Below are positions 1 through 11,369 of a stretch of 64,000 nt of DNA, in pieces. This DNA is from Utricularia gibba (Eukaryota > Streptophyta > Magnoliopsida > Lamiales > Lentibulariaceae), in NCBI GenBank assembly GCA_002189035.1, contig NEEC01000007.1, forward strand, positions 124,001 to 188,000, written 5' to 3'. Within the stretch, counting starts at the first letter, position 1. Each line of letters opens with the position of its first letter. The notes below the pieces were generated by a model that worked only from the letters and a program-made list of their open reading frames with translations, was not told the origin of the DNA and did not search any database. Made by a program: the position numbers and the translations under genes.

Positions 1-107
1 CTCATGTTCCCAACAAACCGTACCTCCTGAGTTCACGTGTCGTTGTTTTGTTTTTTGAAAAGCTCTACCCCGGCCTGTTTTTGTTTCAGTTTCTGGTTCT
101 TCAAACC

Positions 108-3100
108 ATGGCACTTTTGCCTGTGGGGTTAGTTTTGTTTCTGGGTTCTTGTTGTTTCCTGTCCTCGAATGCCCAGAATTTAGAGAACCCAGAGCGCCAA
201 ACCCTGCTATCTTTCAAGAAATCCCTTCAAAACCCTGAAATTTTGCCGTGGGATGTTGGGATTTCTCATTGTAACTGGACTGGGGTTTCCTGCAATGGCG
301 AAGGCAGAGTAACTTCGCTAGTTCTTTCGGCTACCGCTCTGAATAATGGGCCGCTCATCGGGCGTATTTCATCTGCCGTGTTCTCTCTCAGTGCCCTCGT
401 TGTCTTGGATCTCTCGTCGAATCAGTTCTATGGGGAGTTTTCACCGGAGATTGCTTCGCTTACGAGACTGATGGTCTTAGACGTGGGTTATAACGGCTTG
501 ACGGGGGAGCTGCCGCGGCAACTTGGTGAGTTGACGAGTTTAACGACACTTCGACTCGGACCGAATATGTTCACGGGTAATATTCCGCCGGAACTGGGGA
601 ATCTGGTAAAGCTTGAATCTTTTGATGCATCCGGAAATTCTCTCACTGGATACATTCCGCCCCATCTGGGGAATTTGACTCAGCTGCAGGTTTTGGCTCT
701 TGGAAACAATTTTCTTACGGGCTCTTTGCCGGGAAACCTCTTCGCAAACCTGCAGTTTCTGTCTTCGTTTGATGTTTCAAACAACTCACTTTCCGGGCAA
801 CTACCGCCGGAGATCGGGAAACTTGGTTCATTGAAAGTTCTTTACCTTGGTGACAACCATTTCTCCGGCATGTTGCCACCGGAGACTGGGGAGCTTTCGA
901 GTCTTGAGATTTTCTCTGCTCCGTCTTGTCTATTTACAGGTCATTTGCCTGATACATTCTCTAACCTAAAAGCCTTAAGCAAGCTTGATCTTTCCTATAA
1001 TCCGTTACAGTGCCCGATTCCAAAGGCTGTTGGTGATATGAGTAATTTGACAGTGCTGAATCTTGTTTATTCTGAGCTTAATGGTACGATACCACCGGAG
1101 ATTGGCAAATGCAGAAACTTGAGAGCTCTCATGCTTTCATTCAATTCTCTTTCTGGAGGTTTACCTGAGGAGTTATCACAGTTACCATTGATGACTTTTG
1201 CGGCTGAAAAGAACCTTCTTTCAGGCCCATTGCCTCCTTGGCTTGGAAAGTGGTCACAAGTTGATTCTATATTGCTTTCAAGCAATAGATTCTCTGGAAA
1301 AATCCCACCTGACATTGGAAATTGTTCAATGCTAAGTCACATTAGTTTGAGCAGTAATTTCCTTACTGGTGAGATTCCTGCTGAACTCTGTAATGCTGTT
1401 TCGCTTTCAGAGCTAGAACTTGACCACAACTTCCTCGGCGGTAGTATTGAGGGGACATTTGTTAACTGTGGAAATTTAACACAGTTAGTGCTAATGGGAA
1501 ATCTTATCGTCGGTTCTATTCCGGATTATCTATCGGAGCTCCCACTGAATCTTCTTGTGCTTGATTCAAACAACTTCACGGGCAATATACCTCTGGGTAT
1601 TTGGGGTTCGCAGAGTTTGATTGAATTTTCAGCTTCGAATAACCAGTTAGAGGGCTCTCTCCTGCTGAAATTGGCAATGCCATCTCGTTTGAGATGATCG
1701 TTCTTTCCGACAATAAGCTCACTGGGCCGATCCCTCGGCAAATTGGACTACTTGCTTCTCTTTCCTTCTTGAATCTCAACTCCAATTTTCTTGAAGGAAA
1801 TATACCGTTAGAACTTGGGAACTGTAGTCGGCTGTCTACCCTGGACTTGGGCAACAATAGGCTTGATGGCTCCATTCCCGAAGAAATAGCTTTGTTGCCA
1901 CAGCTACAATGCCTCATTCTCTCGAAGAACAATTTTTCTGGAAATATCCCTTCCAACGCTTCCATGTATTTCAGACAAGTTCAGAATGTTCCTTATTCAT
2001 CCTATATTCAGCATCATGGATTGTATGATCTGTCATACAACAGGTTGAGTGGCTCAATTCCTGAAGAATTATCGAGGTGTGGAGTCATTGTTGATCTACT
2101 TCTCAATAACAACTTGCTATCTGGTGAAATTCCACCTTCTCTGTCCCGCATATCAAATCTTTCGACTTTGGACTTGTCTGGCAACTTGCTTACCGGTTCC
2201 ATTCCAAGTGAGTTAGGTGACTGCGTGAAGTTGCAGGGGTTATATCTAGGGGATAATCGGCTCACGGGTTTAATTCCTGAGAATCTCAGTAAACTGAATG
2301 CACTGGTGAAACTTAACTTGTCTTCAAATATGTTGTCTGGTCCAGTTCCTCGCACTCTCAGAGGATTAAATGGTCTTACTCATCTGGACTTGAGCTCCAA
2401 CTCACTCAGTGGTGAGCTACCTGCATCCTTGTCCGAACTTTCCAATCTTGTTGGGCTTTACTTGCAGCAGAACAAATTTTCTGGTGGCATAACTGGCCTT
2501 TTCAAGAACACTGTAGTTTGGAAAGTTGAGTTTGTGAACCTCAGCAGCAATACATTGACTGGTAGCCTTCCAAAATCCTTGGGCAATGCCTCGTATCTGG
2601 CGATCTTGGATCTCCACGGTAACAGGTTTTCTGGTGGTATTCCAGTTGACATCGGCAAACTTGCACAGTTGCAGTATCTTGATATCTCTGAAAACTGGCT
2701 CACAGGAGAAATCCCTGGTGATGTATGTGGCATTCCCAATCTGGGGTACTTGAACCTCGCTGATAATAACCTTGCCGGCTCGGTTCCAGCAACTGGCGTC
2801 TGCCGGAATCTCAGCAAGTCTACCATAGCAGGGAACAAAGGTCTGTGTGGTGGAATTCTCGGTTTGCAGTGCCGCTTTGTCCAGAAATCTTCATCTCTGA
2901 ATGCTTGGGCGGTTGCTTCTATTGTTCTGGGAACCATCTTGACTGCAATTTCTGCTATCATTATCCTCAAAATCTGGGCTAACAGAGGGAGGCCTGATCA
3001 AGAAGACAGTGGAGAAAGCAGTAAACTCAACAGCTCGGATGATCCAAATCTCTATTTCCTGAGCAGCAGCCGGTCGAAGGAGCCATTGAGCATCAACATT

Positions 3101-4015
3101 GCTATGTTTGAACAGCCCCTACTTAAGCTCACTCTGGTTGATATCCTGGAAGCCACGAACAACTTCTCCAAGGGGAATATAATTGGAGATGGAGGGTTCG
3201 GAACTGTTTACAAGGCTACGTTGCCAGATGGTAAAATTGTTGCTGTGAAGAAGCTGAGCCAGGCCAAGACTCAGGGGCAGCGCGAGTTTCTTGCAGAAAT
3301 GGAAACCGTTGGAAAAGTAAAGCACCGGAATCTCGTCCCATTACTCGGCTACTGCTCCTACGACGAGGAGAAAGTGCTGGTTTACGAGTACATGTCAAAC
3401 GGAAGCTTGGATCAATGGCTGCGGAACCGGACCGGAAAACCCAGAGTTCTCGATTGGTGTAAGCGTTTCAAAATCGCGGTTGGGGCTGCCCGTGGGCTCG
3501 CATTCTTACACCATGGCTTCATTCCCCATATCATCCACCGTGATATCAAGGCCAGCAACATTCTGCTGAACGAGGACTTCGAAGCAAAGGTTGCTGATTT
3601 TGGGCTGGCAAGGCTGATCAGTGCCTGCGAGACTCACGTCAGCACAGACATCGCCGGAACATTCGGGTATATTCCACCGGAGTACGGGCAGAGCTGGAAG
3701 TCCACCACGAGGGGAGACGTGTATAGCTTCGGTGTGATCCTGCTGGAGCTGTTAACCGGGAAAGAGCCCACCGGCCCTGAATTCAAGGATATTGAAGGTG
3801 GTAATCTGGTAGGTTGGGTGTTTCAGAAGATCAAGAGTGGGGCGTCCGTTGACGTGCTCGACCCTACGGTTCTTGATGCCGATTCTAAGCAGGCGATGCT
3901 CCTGACGCTGCAGATAGCGGTGTTCTGCCTGTCGGAAAACCCTTCCACCAGGCCCACCATGCTTCATGTACTCAAGTTCCTAACGGGGATCAAAGACGAC
4001 GACGACGACGACTGA
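108..4015 (+). CDS. EMS1: EMS1/MSP1-like leucine-rich repeat receptor kinase (reading frame interrupted once)
   Basis: Single-exon receptor kinase of about 1302 aa if one base is restored near 1660. The start is ATG 108, followed by a hydrophobic signal peptide ending near SSNAQ; the open frame extends upstream but only from a TTG. An N-terminal cap with CNWTGVSC is followed by roughly 30 LRRs of the LxxLxLxxNxLxGxIP type. Next come a membrane segment (about 2905-2975, AVASIVLGTILTAIS) and a Ser/Thr kinase with GDGGFGTVYKA, catalytic HRDIKASN, DFGLARL and GTFGYIPPEY. EMS1/MSP1 family members sense the TPD1 peptide and set tapetum fate in anthers; that role is inferred from family. The upstream frame stops at 1697 and the kinase half continues in another frame from about 1661. 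Both halves are well conserved, so a missing C is likelier than a true break. The family is usually intronless, which argues against an intron. A run of Asp codons ends the protein. Confidence 0.9.
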
Positions 4016-4379
4016 CCAAGTAGCGTACAACATTGCTGCATGTTAATTGTTCATGTAACACCTCCTTCCATGTCCATGCTTATCCCAAGTTGAAGGAAGT
4101 AATATTCTGTGTCTGCCCGCGCAAAAATTCTAAATTACATTTTGATACACCAAAACAGGAGAACAGGTCGTCTACGCCTTGATGTCCAACCCAAACCCGG
4201 TTTTGTTACGAACAAAAAAACCCGGACCCGGACCCGACGACTCGCGTGTCGTGTACGGGGACCAGAATTCTTCACACACGCGCGTGTGACATTCAACGGC
4301 ACGTGGAGGTGGTCCCCTGGGATGGCAATTTAGTCTTTTTGCAACCGCGGATCACCACGTAGACTACACATCATTCCCC
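4016..4379. other. Convergent 3' intergenic spacer EMS1/HSFB2
   Basis: Tail-to-tail spacer between the EMS1-like stop and the HSFB2 stop. It should hold both 3' UTRs. I see no conserved coding frame; short open frames here overlap the HSF gene antisense. Confidence 0.5.
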
Positions 4380-5389
4380 TCATCCATTCTTGTCCGGATC
4401 CAACGGCTCGGATTTGATCCGGGCCCTTGGCTGGTGCAGCTGCAAATCCGTGTCCGACGACGACCACCCGCCTTCCTCGTGGTTGCGCCGCTTCACGCCG
4501 ATGGACGCCCCAAACAACCTTGCGTCTCTTTCCTCCACCGCCGACCTTGTATTGCTGCGATTCCCAGCTGGAGCCACGATAGCGGCGGTTTCCGTTCCTT
4601 CGCAAAAACGCGTCATCGGCAACAGATCCAACGGCTTCACCTCCTTCTCCGGCGAGGAACCCTTGAATCCGCGGCTGATTTGGTCGATCGATGTCTGATT
4701 TCTCCCGTAACTGGACACCAGAACACTGATATTCTTGCACAGGTCCTTCATTTTGTTCAACTCGTTATTGAGCCGATCGTTTTCATTCCGCAAGCGCTCG
4801 TTTTCACTTATTAAATCTGCGGCCGCGGTGGTGTTTCCGGGGGATTTTGAAGCTGAGAGCACTTGCTCCTCGCCGGACTGCGACGCAGAAGCCGTGGGAC
4901 GTGGATGAGCGGATGAAGTAGGCCGTAGCGGTAAAACCATGGGCGGCGGCGCCATCGCAGTAATTTTCCGCCTCTGTATTTGGCACAGAAGCTTCTTCTC
5001 CCCTTTCCGAAAACAATCATTCGAGAACTCCCATCTATCGGGAACAACCTTCCTGAACCCCTAGAAAGTCCACCAAAACCACACACCTCAATCCTCAAGA
5101 GTCAGAAAAACGCCATCGGGAAATGAAATCGAAGCTTACATACATAGGTATTGAGCTGACGAACGAAACTGGAGAAATTGTTGTGCTTAAAGTACTTGGG
5201 CAACAAATCTTTGGCAAACCCCGTGGGATTCCAGACGATGAAAGCAGAGCCATCTTCGTTCCAGGAGATAATATCGTCGACCCCGTGGTCGTCTACCAGC
5301 TGGTAAGTTTTGGTCAAAAACGGCGTCGGAATAGGCTTTGAAGAGTCGGAGCCACCTCCACCGCTTCGATCAACCGTCACCGTATCCAT
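4380..5389 (-). CDS. HSFB2: Class B heat shock transcription factor, HSFB2-like
   Basis: Two exons, 5389-5144 and 5060-4380, joined over an 83-bp intron at the position typical of plant HSFs (after FVRQLNTY, before [12 protein letters not shown]). The product is 308 aa. Exon 1 opens with MDTVTV and the DNA-binding domain ([16 protein letters not shown]-like, [19 protein letters not shown]); exon 2 completes the domain. A short Leu/Asn-rich oligomerisation coil follows ([20 protein letters not shown]). There is no insert between heptads A and B, as in class B. Near the C-terminus is [11 protein letters not shown], the place of the class B LFGV repressor motif, with Ala replacing Val. Class B factors mainly repress or tune heat-responsive genes in the nucleus. 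The B2 assignment rests on the LFG-x-SIG-x-KR block and is fairly sure. A heat-shock-element-like site lies about 300 bp upstream. Confidence 0.9.
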
Positions 5390-6083
5390 GACAAAAAAAA
5401 AAAAAAGAAAAGTAAAAGCTCCGTTCACAGGAGATAACTGCTGGTTCAGAATCAATTCACCCTAAAAGAGATGAGGGGGGAAAAACACAAAATGGGGCTC
5501 ATCTCCACTACGAGCCGATCCATCCAATCGAGAGGGAGAAAGAGCGAAAGTTATAAATTGATGGCAAGGGTTTCCAGAAGGATCAGGCCAGCTGCACACA
5601 GAAGGAGAAGAGGGGGAAATTGTAAAGAGGTGAGAAAGACGACGAAAACGGAAAGGAAGGTCGGAAGAAAAGTGCAAGGAAAGCACCAGAAGTTTCTGTG
5701 GGGGCGGCACACGTGGCAACGGCATCGAGAAGCCTTCACCGGAAACCCAAAGGCCCAATAATTAATTGGGCTTACAATGGTCAAAAGTCCAGCTCTGGCT
5801 CTGCAAGCAAACTTGGTAGTGTTTTATGGAGGTCTTCTCGCGCGCTCACACTCCGGCGACGCCGTGAATCCGAACCAGGAACCTTCTCACGGCGGCCTCA
5901 GAGGTTCCCAACCAACCAGTCTGGCTGGATGGATATTTATTCAACAGTGATTATATTTTTATCCGAATTCATCACAAACCCACATCTGTATGAGCCACTG
6001 CCACGCAGAAAAGAAAGGAAACAAACGGATAACACAGAGGCTCTCTTTTTGGAAACACACGAAAAGCAGATGTAGACAGTTCA
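5390..6083. other. HSFB2 promoter/5' UTR and remorin 3' UTR
   Basis: This spacer contains an A-rich tract directly upstream of the HSFB2 ATG, the HSE-like site near 5690, and presumably the remorin 3' UTR. Short open frames on either strand have no recognisable content. Confidence 0.45.
5688..5697. promoter_or_regulatory. Heat-shock-element-like inverted repeat upstream of HSFB2
   Basis: The site reads AGAAGTTTCT, two inverted GAA units spaced as in an HSE core (GAAnnTTC). It lies about 300 bp upstream of the HSFB2 start codon. HSFB2 gen­es are known heat-inducible HSF targets, so function is plausible; a 10-bp match can also arise by chance. Confidence 0.35.
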
Positions 6084-7306
6084 TCAGAAGCATCCAAGCA
6101 GTTTCTTTGGAGCTGATCCAGTGGCTCGATGCTTAGCAGCTATTTCCTCGGCTTTCAGAACATCCAGCCCACGCTGCGCTTCGATTGTTGCCCGCTTCTC
6201 TTCAGCAGACTTGTGGATTTGAGCCAATTGGTTCTTCACCTTCTCCAGATAATCAGCTTTCTTCTTTTCCAGTTGCTCCTGCCAGTCCAGCAACACCCCG
6301 TTTACTCATTGTTCGCTCACGGATTTGTTCAACAGGGGAGAGGATTAACAGTTACCTCAAGCTTCTTAAGCTCAGCTTCTAAAGTTGCTTTCTGAGAATT
6401 CTCCCATACGCTAATGGCGGATAGCGACTTCTGAGCCCTGTAAGAGAACGGAAATGCAGTCAATGAGTGTTCCATGTTGTGCTAGTTAAGTTGCCTGGAT
6501 TTTCCAGGGCAGATCCATTGAGATTAGGGTCAGAGACGTACTTGTTTTCTGCCTTGGATCTCTCATTTTCTTCCCATGCTCTGATGAAAGACAACCTCTT
6601 CTCAGTTGCTACTCGGGCAAGAACCGCATCTATAAGAACATCCCACAACATCACAACCGCGAATCATGTGAAACAAATGTGAGAATTGGACAGAAATCGG
6701 TTACCTCTGTTTATGGAGCCTTCGAGCTTTTCCTCCTCTTCCACCTCTGCTTATTGCACACCAGCAGAAACAAAAGAATAAGACAAGCAACAGAATTAGG
6801 ACAATATTATGCAGTTAGGTGATCAGAATCATCAAGATTGGAAGGAGACACCCCCGATGTGCTACAACACCTCTGCAATTCTACGTACGCACCACATACA
6901 CACGAAAAATCATCTAAATATCTGAACGGAAACTATTTGATCAACCACAGAAAAAGCTTTTTTTGTCGGGCCTCAGTCACCAAAAGAACAGAAGAAGCAG
7001 CCCCAAAACGACCAATCCACTGACATTATTGGGGTAAGATTTTTTTTTTTTAACCCAAACATACTTACTTTCGACTACCACAAGTGCTTTGCCCTCATCA
7101 GCTTTCTCCTTCTCGGTGGAAACCTCCTCAAGGGGTTTGAGTTCCTCAACCGCCACGATGGCTTTCTCCTCAGCCACCTCCTTCAAAAACTCGACTTCTT
7201 CGGCTACCAGAGCTTGTGCGCTAGACTCAACTTTCTTGGTCTCCTCCTCCGGTGTGGGAGCTTCCACAGGGGGCTCGACTTTCTTGGTGTCCTCCTCCAC
7301 CGCCAT
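6084..7306 (-). CDS. Remorin
   Basis: Five exons: 7306-7069, 6746-6705, 6629-6542, 6437-6356, 6278-6084, encoding 214 aa. All borders are GT/AG with phases that join exactly (the second-exon acceptor is a tandem AG, so 6746 or 6750 are both possible). The N-terminal third is Glu/Lys/Val-rich and disordered (MAVEEDTKKVEPPVEAP). The C-terminal two thirds are the remorin_C coiled coil: AVLARVATEKRLSFIRAWEE, then KAQKSLSAISVWENSQKATLE and QLEKKKADYLEKVKN. It ends LLGCF, with the Cys that in remorins is S-acylated and part of the membrane anchor. Remorins scaffold plasma-membrane nanodomains and affect plasmodesmata, immunity and symbiosis; the exact role here is not predictable. It shares a short divergent promoter with the zinc-knuckle gene. 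Confidence 0.93.
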
Positions 7307-7872
7307 AAATTGAGTTACTGTAAGTGGGTTAAGGGGAAAACAGGGGATCAGCAGCAGGACAATAAACTTAATCCAACAGAAACAGCGCCGGAGAAGAAGA
7401 TTGGGGGTGTATGTAGTCGGTAGGATAAAGTAGCGAGAGAACGAGAGAGAGAAGAACAACCCCAACGGTCACAAATTAAGACATGGAAATAGCCTAAACA
7501 TGAGCGGATGTGAGTTGGCAGTTGGCACATTGCACCCTGTCCCACTGAATTATTGCCACTTTTAAAACAATTCTATTAAAAAAATCAGATATTTTTTTTC
7601 AGAAGCAGAAGCGCAACCACGCTACCGTTCCGTGGACCTCCTTTTTCTCTCTCTAGTCTTTTCTTATCATCTCTCTCAAGTGCTTCACTATAATTTGGAA
7701 TTTTTTAATATTCTAATTTGAATCGTTCGCCCCAACCCTAATTTTGCTTCTTCATTTGGAATGCAATAGCTTCAATGCTCCTTCGAAGTCGAAAGCCCTT
7801 CCTCCGCTGACAGTCGAACGGCGGCAGCCTCTTTTCCCAAACAGGTGTGACGTTGTGAAGGCATACTGCGTG
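7307..7872. promoter_or_regulatory. Bidirectional promoter region remorin/zinc-knuckle gene
   Basis: Head-to-head interval of about 570 bp between the remorin start and the zinc-knuckle start. It must contain both 5' leaders and promoters. AT-rich stretches lie around 7560-7600 and 7690-7720. I could not assign specific sites. Confidence 0.5.
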
Positions 7873-9204
7873 ATGGTGAGTCAGCGGCAGAGGCTGGCCA
7901 AGAAACGCTATAGAGAAGCACATCCGGATCTTTTTCCGGCCCCGGATCCCACGATGCCGAAGGATCCGAGGAAAAAGAAAAAGAGCATGTTCAAGCGTAA
8001 GAGCTCAGAGGAGAAGGGTGCTTCACTCAATTCTAAGAAAGGCTTGCGGAAAAAGCACCCTCTTCGTGTCGCCGGAATGAAGCCTGGTGAGAGCTGCTAT
8101 ATATGCAAGGCCCCGATCATATTGCCAAGAATTGTCCCAAGAAATCAGAATGGGAGAAGAATAAGGTAAGTTTAAAAGCAATGGAGTTTAGTAGTGTTTT
8201 GGATCATTTAGAAAATGCTTGTTACACCATGTTCAAATGAGCAGAGCCAATGAGAGTATGTAGCAGGACCGTGCGGGCGATTTATGGTTGTTTTACTGGC
8301 TTGTTGCAGGGTTTCTTGGTTCTATCTAATGGTTACTCTCGTTCTTTAGGCTTAGCGGGATTCCTGTTTTTCTGAAATGGAGAATCTGGGACTGATGATG
8401 CTCTATATGTCTACATGTCCTTAGCTTTTCTATGCCAACAGATCTGTTTATCTTGTCGCCGGCGCGGTCACAGCCTAAAGAACTGCCCGGAAAAATTCGA
8501 GACGACGGAGAAGAAATTGTGTTACAATTGTGGGGAAGCAGGGCATTCCCTATTTAATTGCCCTCAGCCTCCTCAGGATGGTAAAGCCATTATTTCTTGA
8601 ATGCCTGTGCTGCTGTGTAACTGCTCCGATGATCTGATAGGCGATCTCCTCTGGTCGACCAGGTGGAACAAGATTTGCCAAGTGCTTCATCTGCAGTCAA
8701 TCTGGGCACTTGAGTAAAGATTGCCCCAAGAGCACTCATGGAATTTACCCCAAGGTAACTTGATGAGCATGTATGTGCCCGTCCAACGCTGTATCCTATC
8801 TGACTGTCGTCCGTACCACATCCTTCGCTCTCTGAGAATATTCTACAGGGTGGTTGCTGTAAAATCTGCGGTGGCGTAACACATCTGGCCAAAGACTGTC
8901 CAAAAAAGAGCAGCAGATCCTCTGATGCTGCTGCCACGAACTCCCAATCCTGTAAGAGAATGATTTTATTGTATAGGGTTGTGGCCTTTGTCAAGATGAA
9001 CCATCTGGTGGATAATTCTCGCTTGCCTCTTTACCAGTTGAATCGGTAATGCAACCGAATAAGATTACCCGGTTCTCCAGCGGGGATGACCTCGAAGATG
9101 ACTTCACCCCTATTGCACCCATTCTCAACCCTCAAGATGCGAACCCAAAAGCAACTGGGAACAAGAAGAACTATGGAACCAAAGTCGTCAACTTTACTGG
9201 TTAA
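7873..9204 (+). CDS. CCHC zinc-knuckle nucleic-acid-binding protein (ZCCHC9-like), one frame slip
   Basis: Five exons: 7873-8165, 8442-8580, 8663-8754, 8849-8951, 9038-9204; about 264 aa. The N-terminus is highly basic (KDPRKKKKSMFKRK), suggesting nuclear or nucleolar location. Then come five CX2CX4HX4C knuckles: CYICKAPDHIAKNC (needs one extra base), CLSCRRRGHSLKNC, CYNCGEAGHSLFNC, CFICSQSGHLSKDC and CKICGGVTHLAKDC. The C-terminus is acidic then basic and ends NYGTKVVNFTG. Proteins of this type are thought to bind RNA, possibly in ribosome biogenesis; that is family inference. In exon 1 the first knuckle is out of frame because the run CCCC at 8111-8114 is one base short; the shifted frame then runs cleanly to the donor. 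The start at 7873 is the first in-frame ATG. Confidence 0.85.
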
Positions 9205-9823
9205 GGACAAAGTCGGGAAGCTGTGCTGAAGCTGAAGCAGCCCTGCCATCGAGAAGTTGGCAACAATTTTGTGGTTTTGTAATGGTGTGCTTTTGTTTTT
9301 TTCACTTAGAAATATTTTTCTGCGTTAAAAGGAGGCAGACAAACTATTATAATGAAGAAGAAGAGTTAAGGACATGGGACCGTGCACTAATAATTCCCAT
9401 GACCTATGTGTGGAGCACAGCTGTTCTCTTCGAGCGCGGGCGGGGCTGTGGCTTCCCTCTCTTGTTCTCCGGTTCGCACAACCTCGGGCTCTCCTCTGCA
9501 TCATGCTTCTGACAAAAAACGCAGATCAATAGCCCCCCACCTGTCAGTTCCTATAGAAGAAAAGAGCAAATGACTGGAAGAGGGAGTCGAGATCCAGGAG
9601 GGGAATTCATGAAGAGCGGGGGGGAGCACAACACGATGGACCACTGCCGCAACACCTCTTGCCCCTTTGTTTTAAATACGAGTAGGTGAACAGAGCTGCG
9701 CTGCACTACAAATTCATTACATGTAATTTCCCCACGTCATGTCCTTCCCATGCACACACAGTCTCACACATGCTGCTTAGCTGTTGCAGTACGATTGCGA
9801 TCAGTGGAACACCACACCCACAC

Positions 9824-9864
<41 letters not shown>

Positions 9865-11369
9865 GCAGCGAATGTAAATCCTGAAACTTACAGCTGAGAG
9901 AGAGAGAGTGAGCGAGATGGCAACTTGTTGATATCACAGCCACGGCATCCTATGCCGCCATGTTGGAACTCACCCCCTTCTCGCACTTGAACCTCTTCAA
10001 CTCTACCAGAATTATACTGAGAGTAGGAAAAAGGGTGTGTGTTTGAACTTCACGAGTAGGAACACGAACACATATCAGGTCGGGATGAGGAGAAAAGGGA
10101 ATTTTACCGGAGTAACCTTTTTTCTTTTTCGCGAGCTGCGGATCGGATTGTACGGTTGAGCTGGCAATGAAGAATATAATATTAATTTTCCGGGCAAGCA
10201 GAGCAGATGGACAAATAAAGAAACTCCACAGTTATCATTAAAAGGAAAGCGCCTTCAAGTTCCACACGTTCCGTCGTGGATCCATGGATGAACGAACAAG
10301 ATGAAGATCGGCGGATTAATGGAATCTGGAGAAAGGAAGAATGAAGGGATGGCTCTTATTGGCGAACCTTGGGAAGGCGGCAGCGAGGAGTTTCAGTGGC
10401 GTGCGGTGGAGAATTCCGAGGGGATCGCATGATCCGATGATCGAATCGAACCGGAGCATAAGAAGAAAATCGACCTCACCAACGGATCAATGCGATCCCT
10501 TTGGAATTCTCCACCACACACCGATGACCCGAACCGAAGCAGCGAAACCAAAAAACCAAAAAAAAAAAAAAGGAAAAAACTCTCTCCCGCTCCTACCGCC
10601 GCCGCTGCTTCTTACTCTTGGGAGAAGAATAGAAAGGCGGAAGACGAGAGAGATGCTGGTTGTTGCGTTGTGGAGGGTGGCTCCCTCCCTCCCTCCCTTG
10701 GGTTTCCTCTTTTTTTTACATGGTCGCCCATTATTTTATGCGTGGCCAAAGTTGGCCCTCGGTACTCCCTGTCTCCATAAAGTCAGATGTTTCTCTCTTT
10801 TTTTTGTTTTTGATATTCTTTATTAATATTATTGATATGCAAACTCAATTAATTTGATTAATGGGCAGGCACCGGGACGGCAGCCTGTAATCTAACCTCA
10901 CCGCCTGAACAAGTGTGATAGCTGCTGCATCTGGTTGTGATCTTGCAGTGTTGGGAGTCACTCCTTTCCTTTCTGTCTTGTAGCTCTGTTAAAAGGTGAT
11001 GAACAGTGAAATCGAATCGCTGGCTGCCTTCCCGGTTAGCAAAACGATGGATGGGAGTAGTAGGAGTAGTAGTAGTGGTGTTGGGATGATGGGGGCACGT
11101 GAGATGTTCCCTGCCCCCTCGAACACCGCACGTGGGCTCCCATCCGCCTCGATTTCAACTCTCCTCCGTATCCGCCCATCCCATCTTGTCTCCCCCTCAA
11201 AGCACCAAAACCCGGCATCCTATGCTATGTCGACTCCGCATGTACGCACTCACTGAATAACGTGACCAACGGGAAGGGCACCCCGCTCTTCTGGGGTTTA
11301 ATTTACTAGTAAGTATTCTTCTACAGGAAGGCGACTGGGGCAACAAGAACATGATTGATTCACGGCGGC
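9205..11369. other. Gene-poor intergenic region with microsatellite
   Basis: About 2.2 kb with no gene I can support. It holds the zinc-knuckle 3' UTR, an (AC)n array near 9823-9862, a short AG run near 9900, and a CCCT run near 10680. Short open frames around 10300-10830 lack any known domain. The part next to 11370 is probably the SPPL1 3' UTR. Confidence 0.5.
9823..9862. repeat. (AC)n microsatellite
   Basis: About 20 uninterrupted AC dinucleotides downstream of the zinc-knuckle gene. Length is likely variable between individuals. Confidence 0.9.

Noticed and set aside
1650-1700. An intron explaining the EMS1 frame change
   Set aside because: No GT/AG pair fits, the family is intronless, and a one-base run error restores full homology.
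10341-10826. Open frame of 161 aa
   Set aside because: Low-complexity composition, no domain and no splice or family support.
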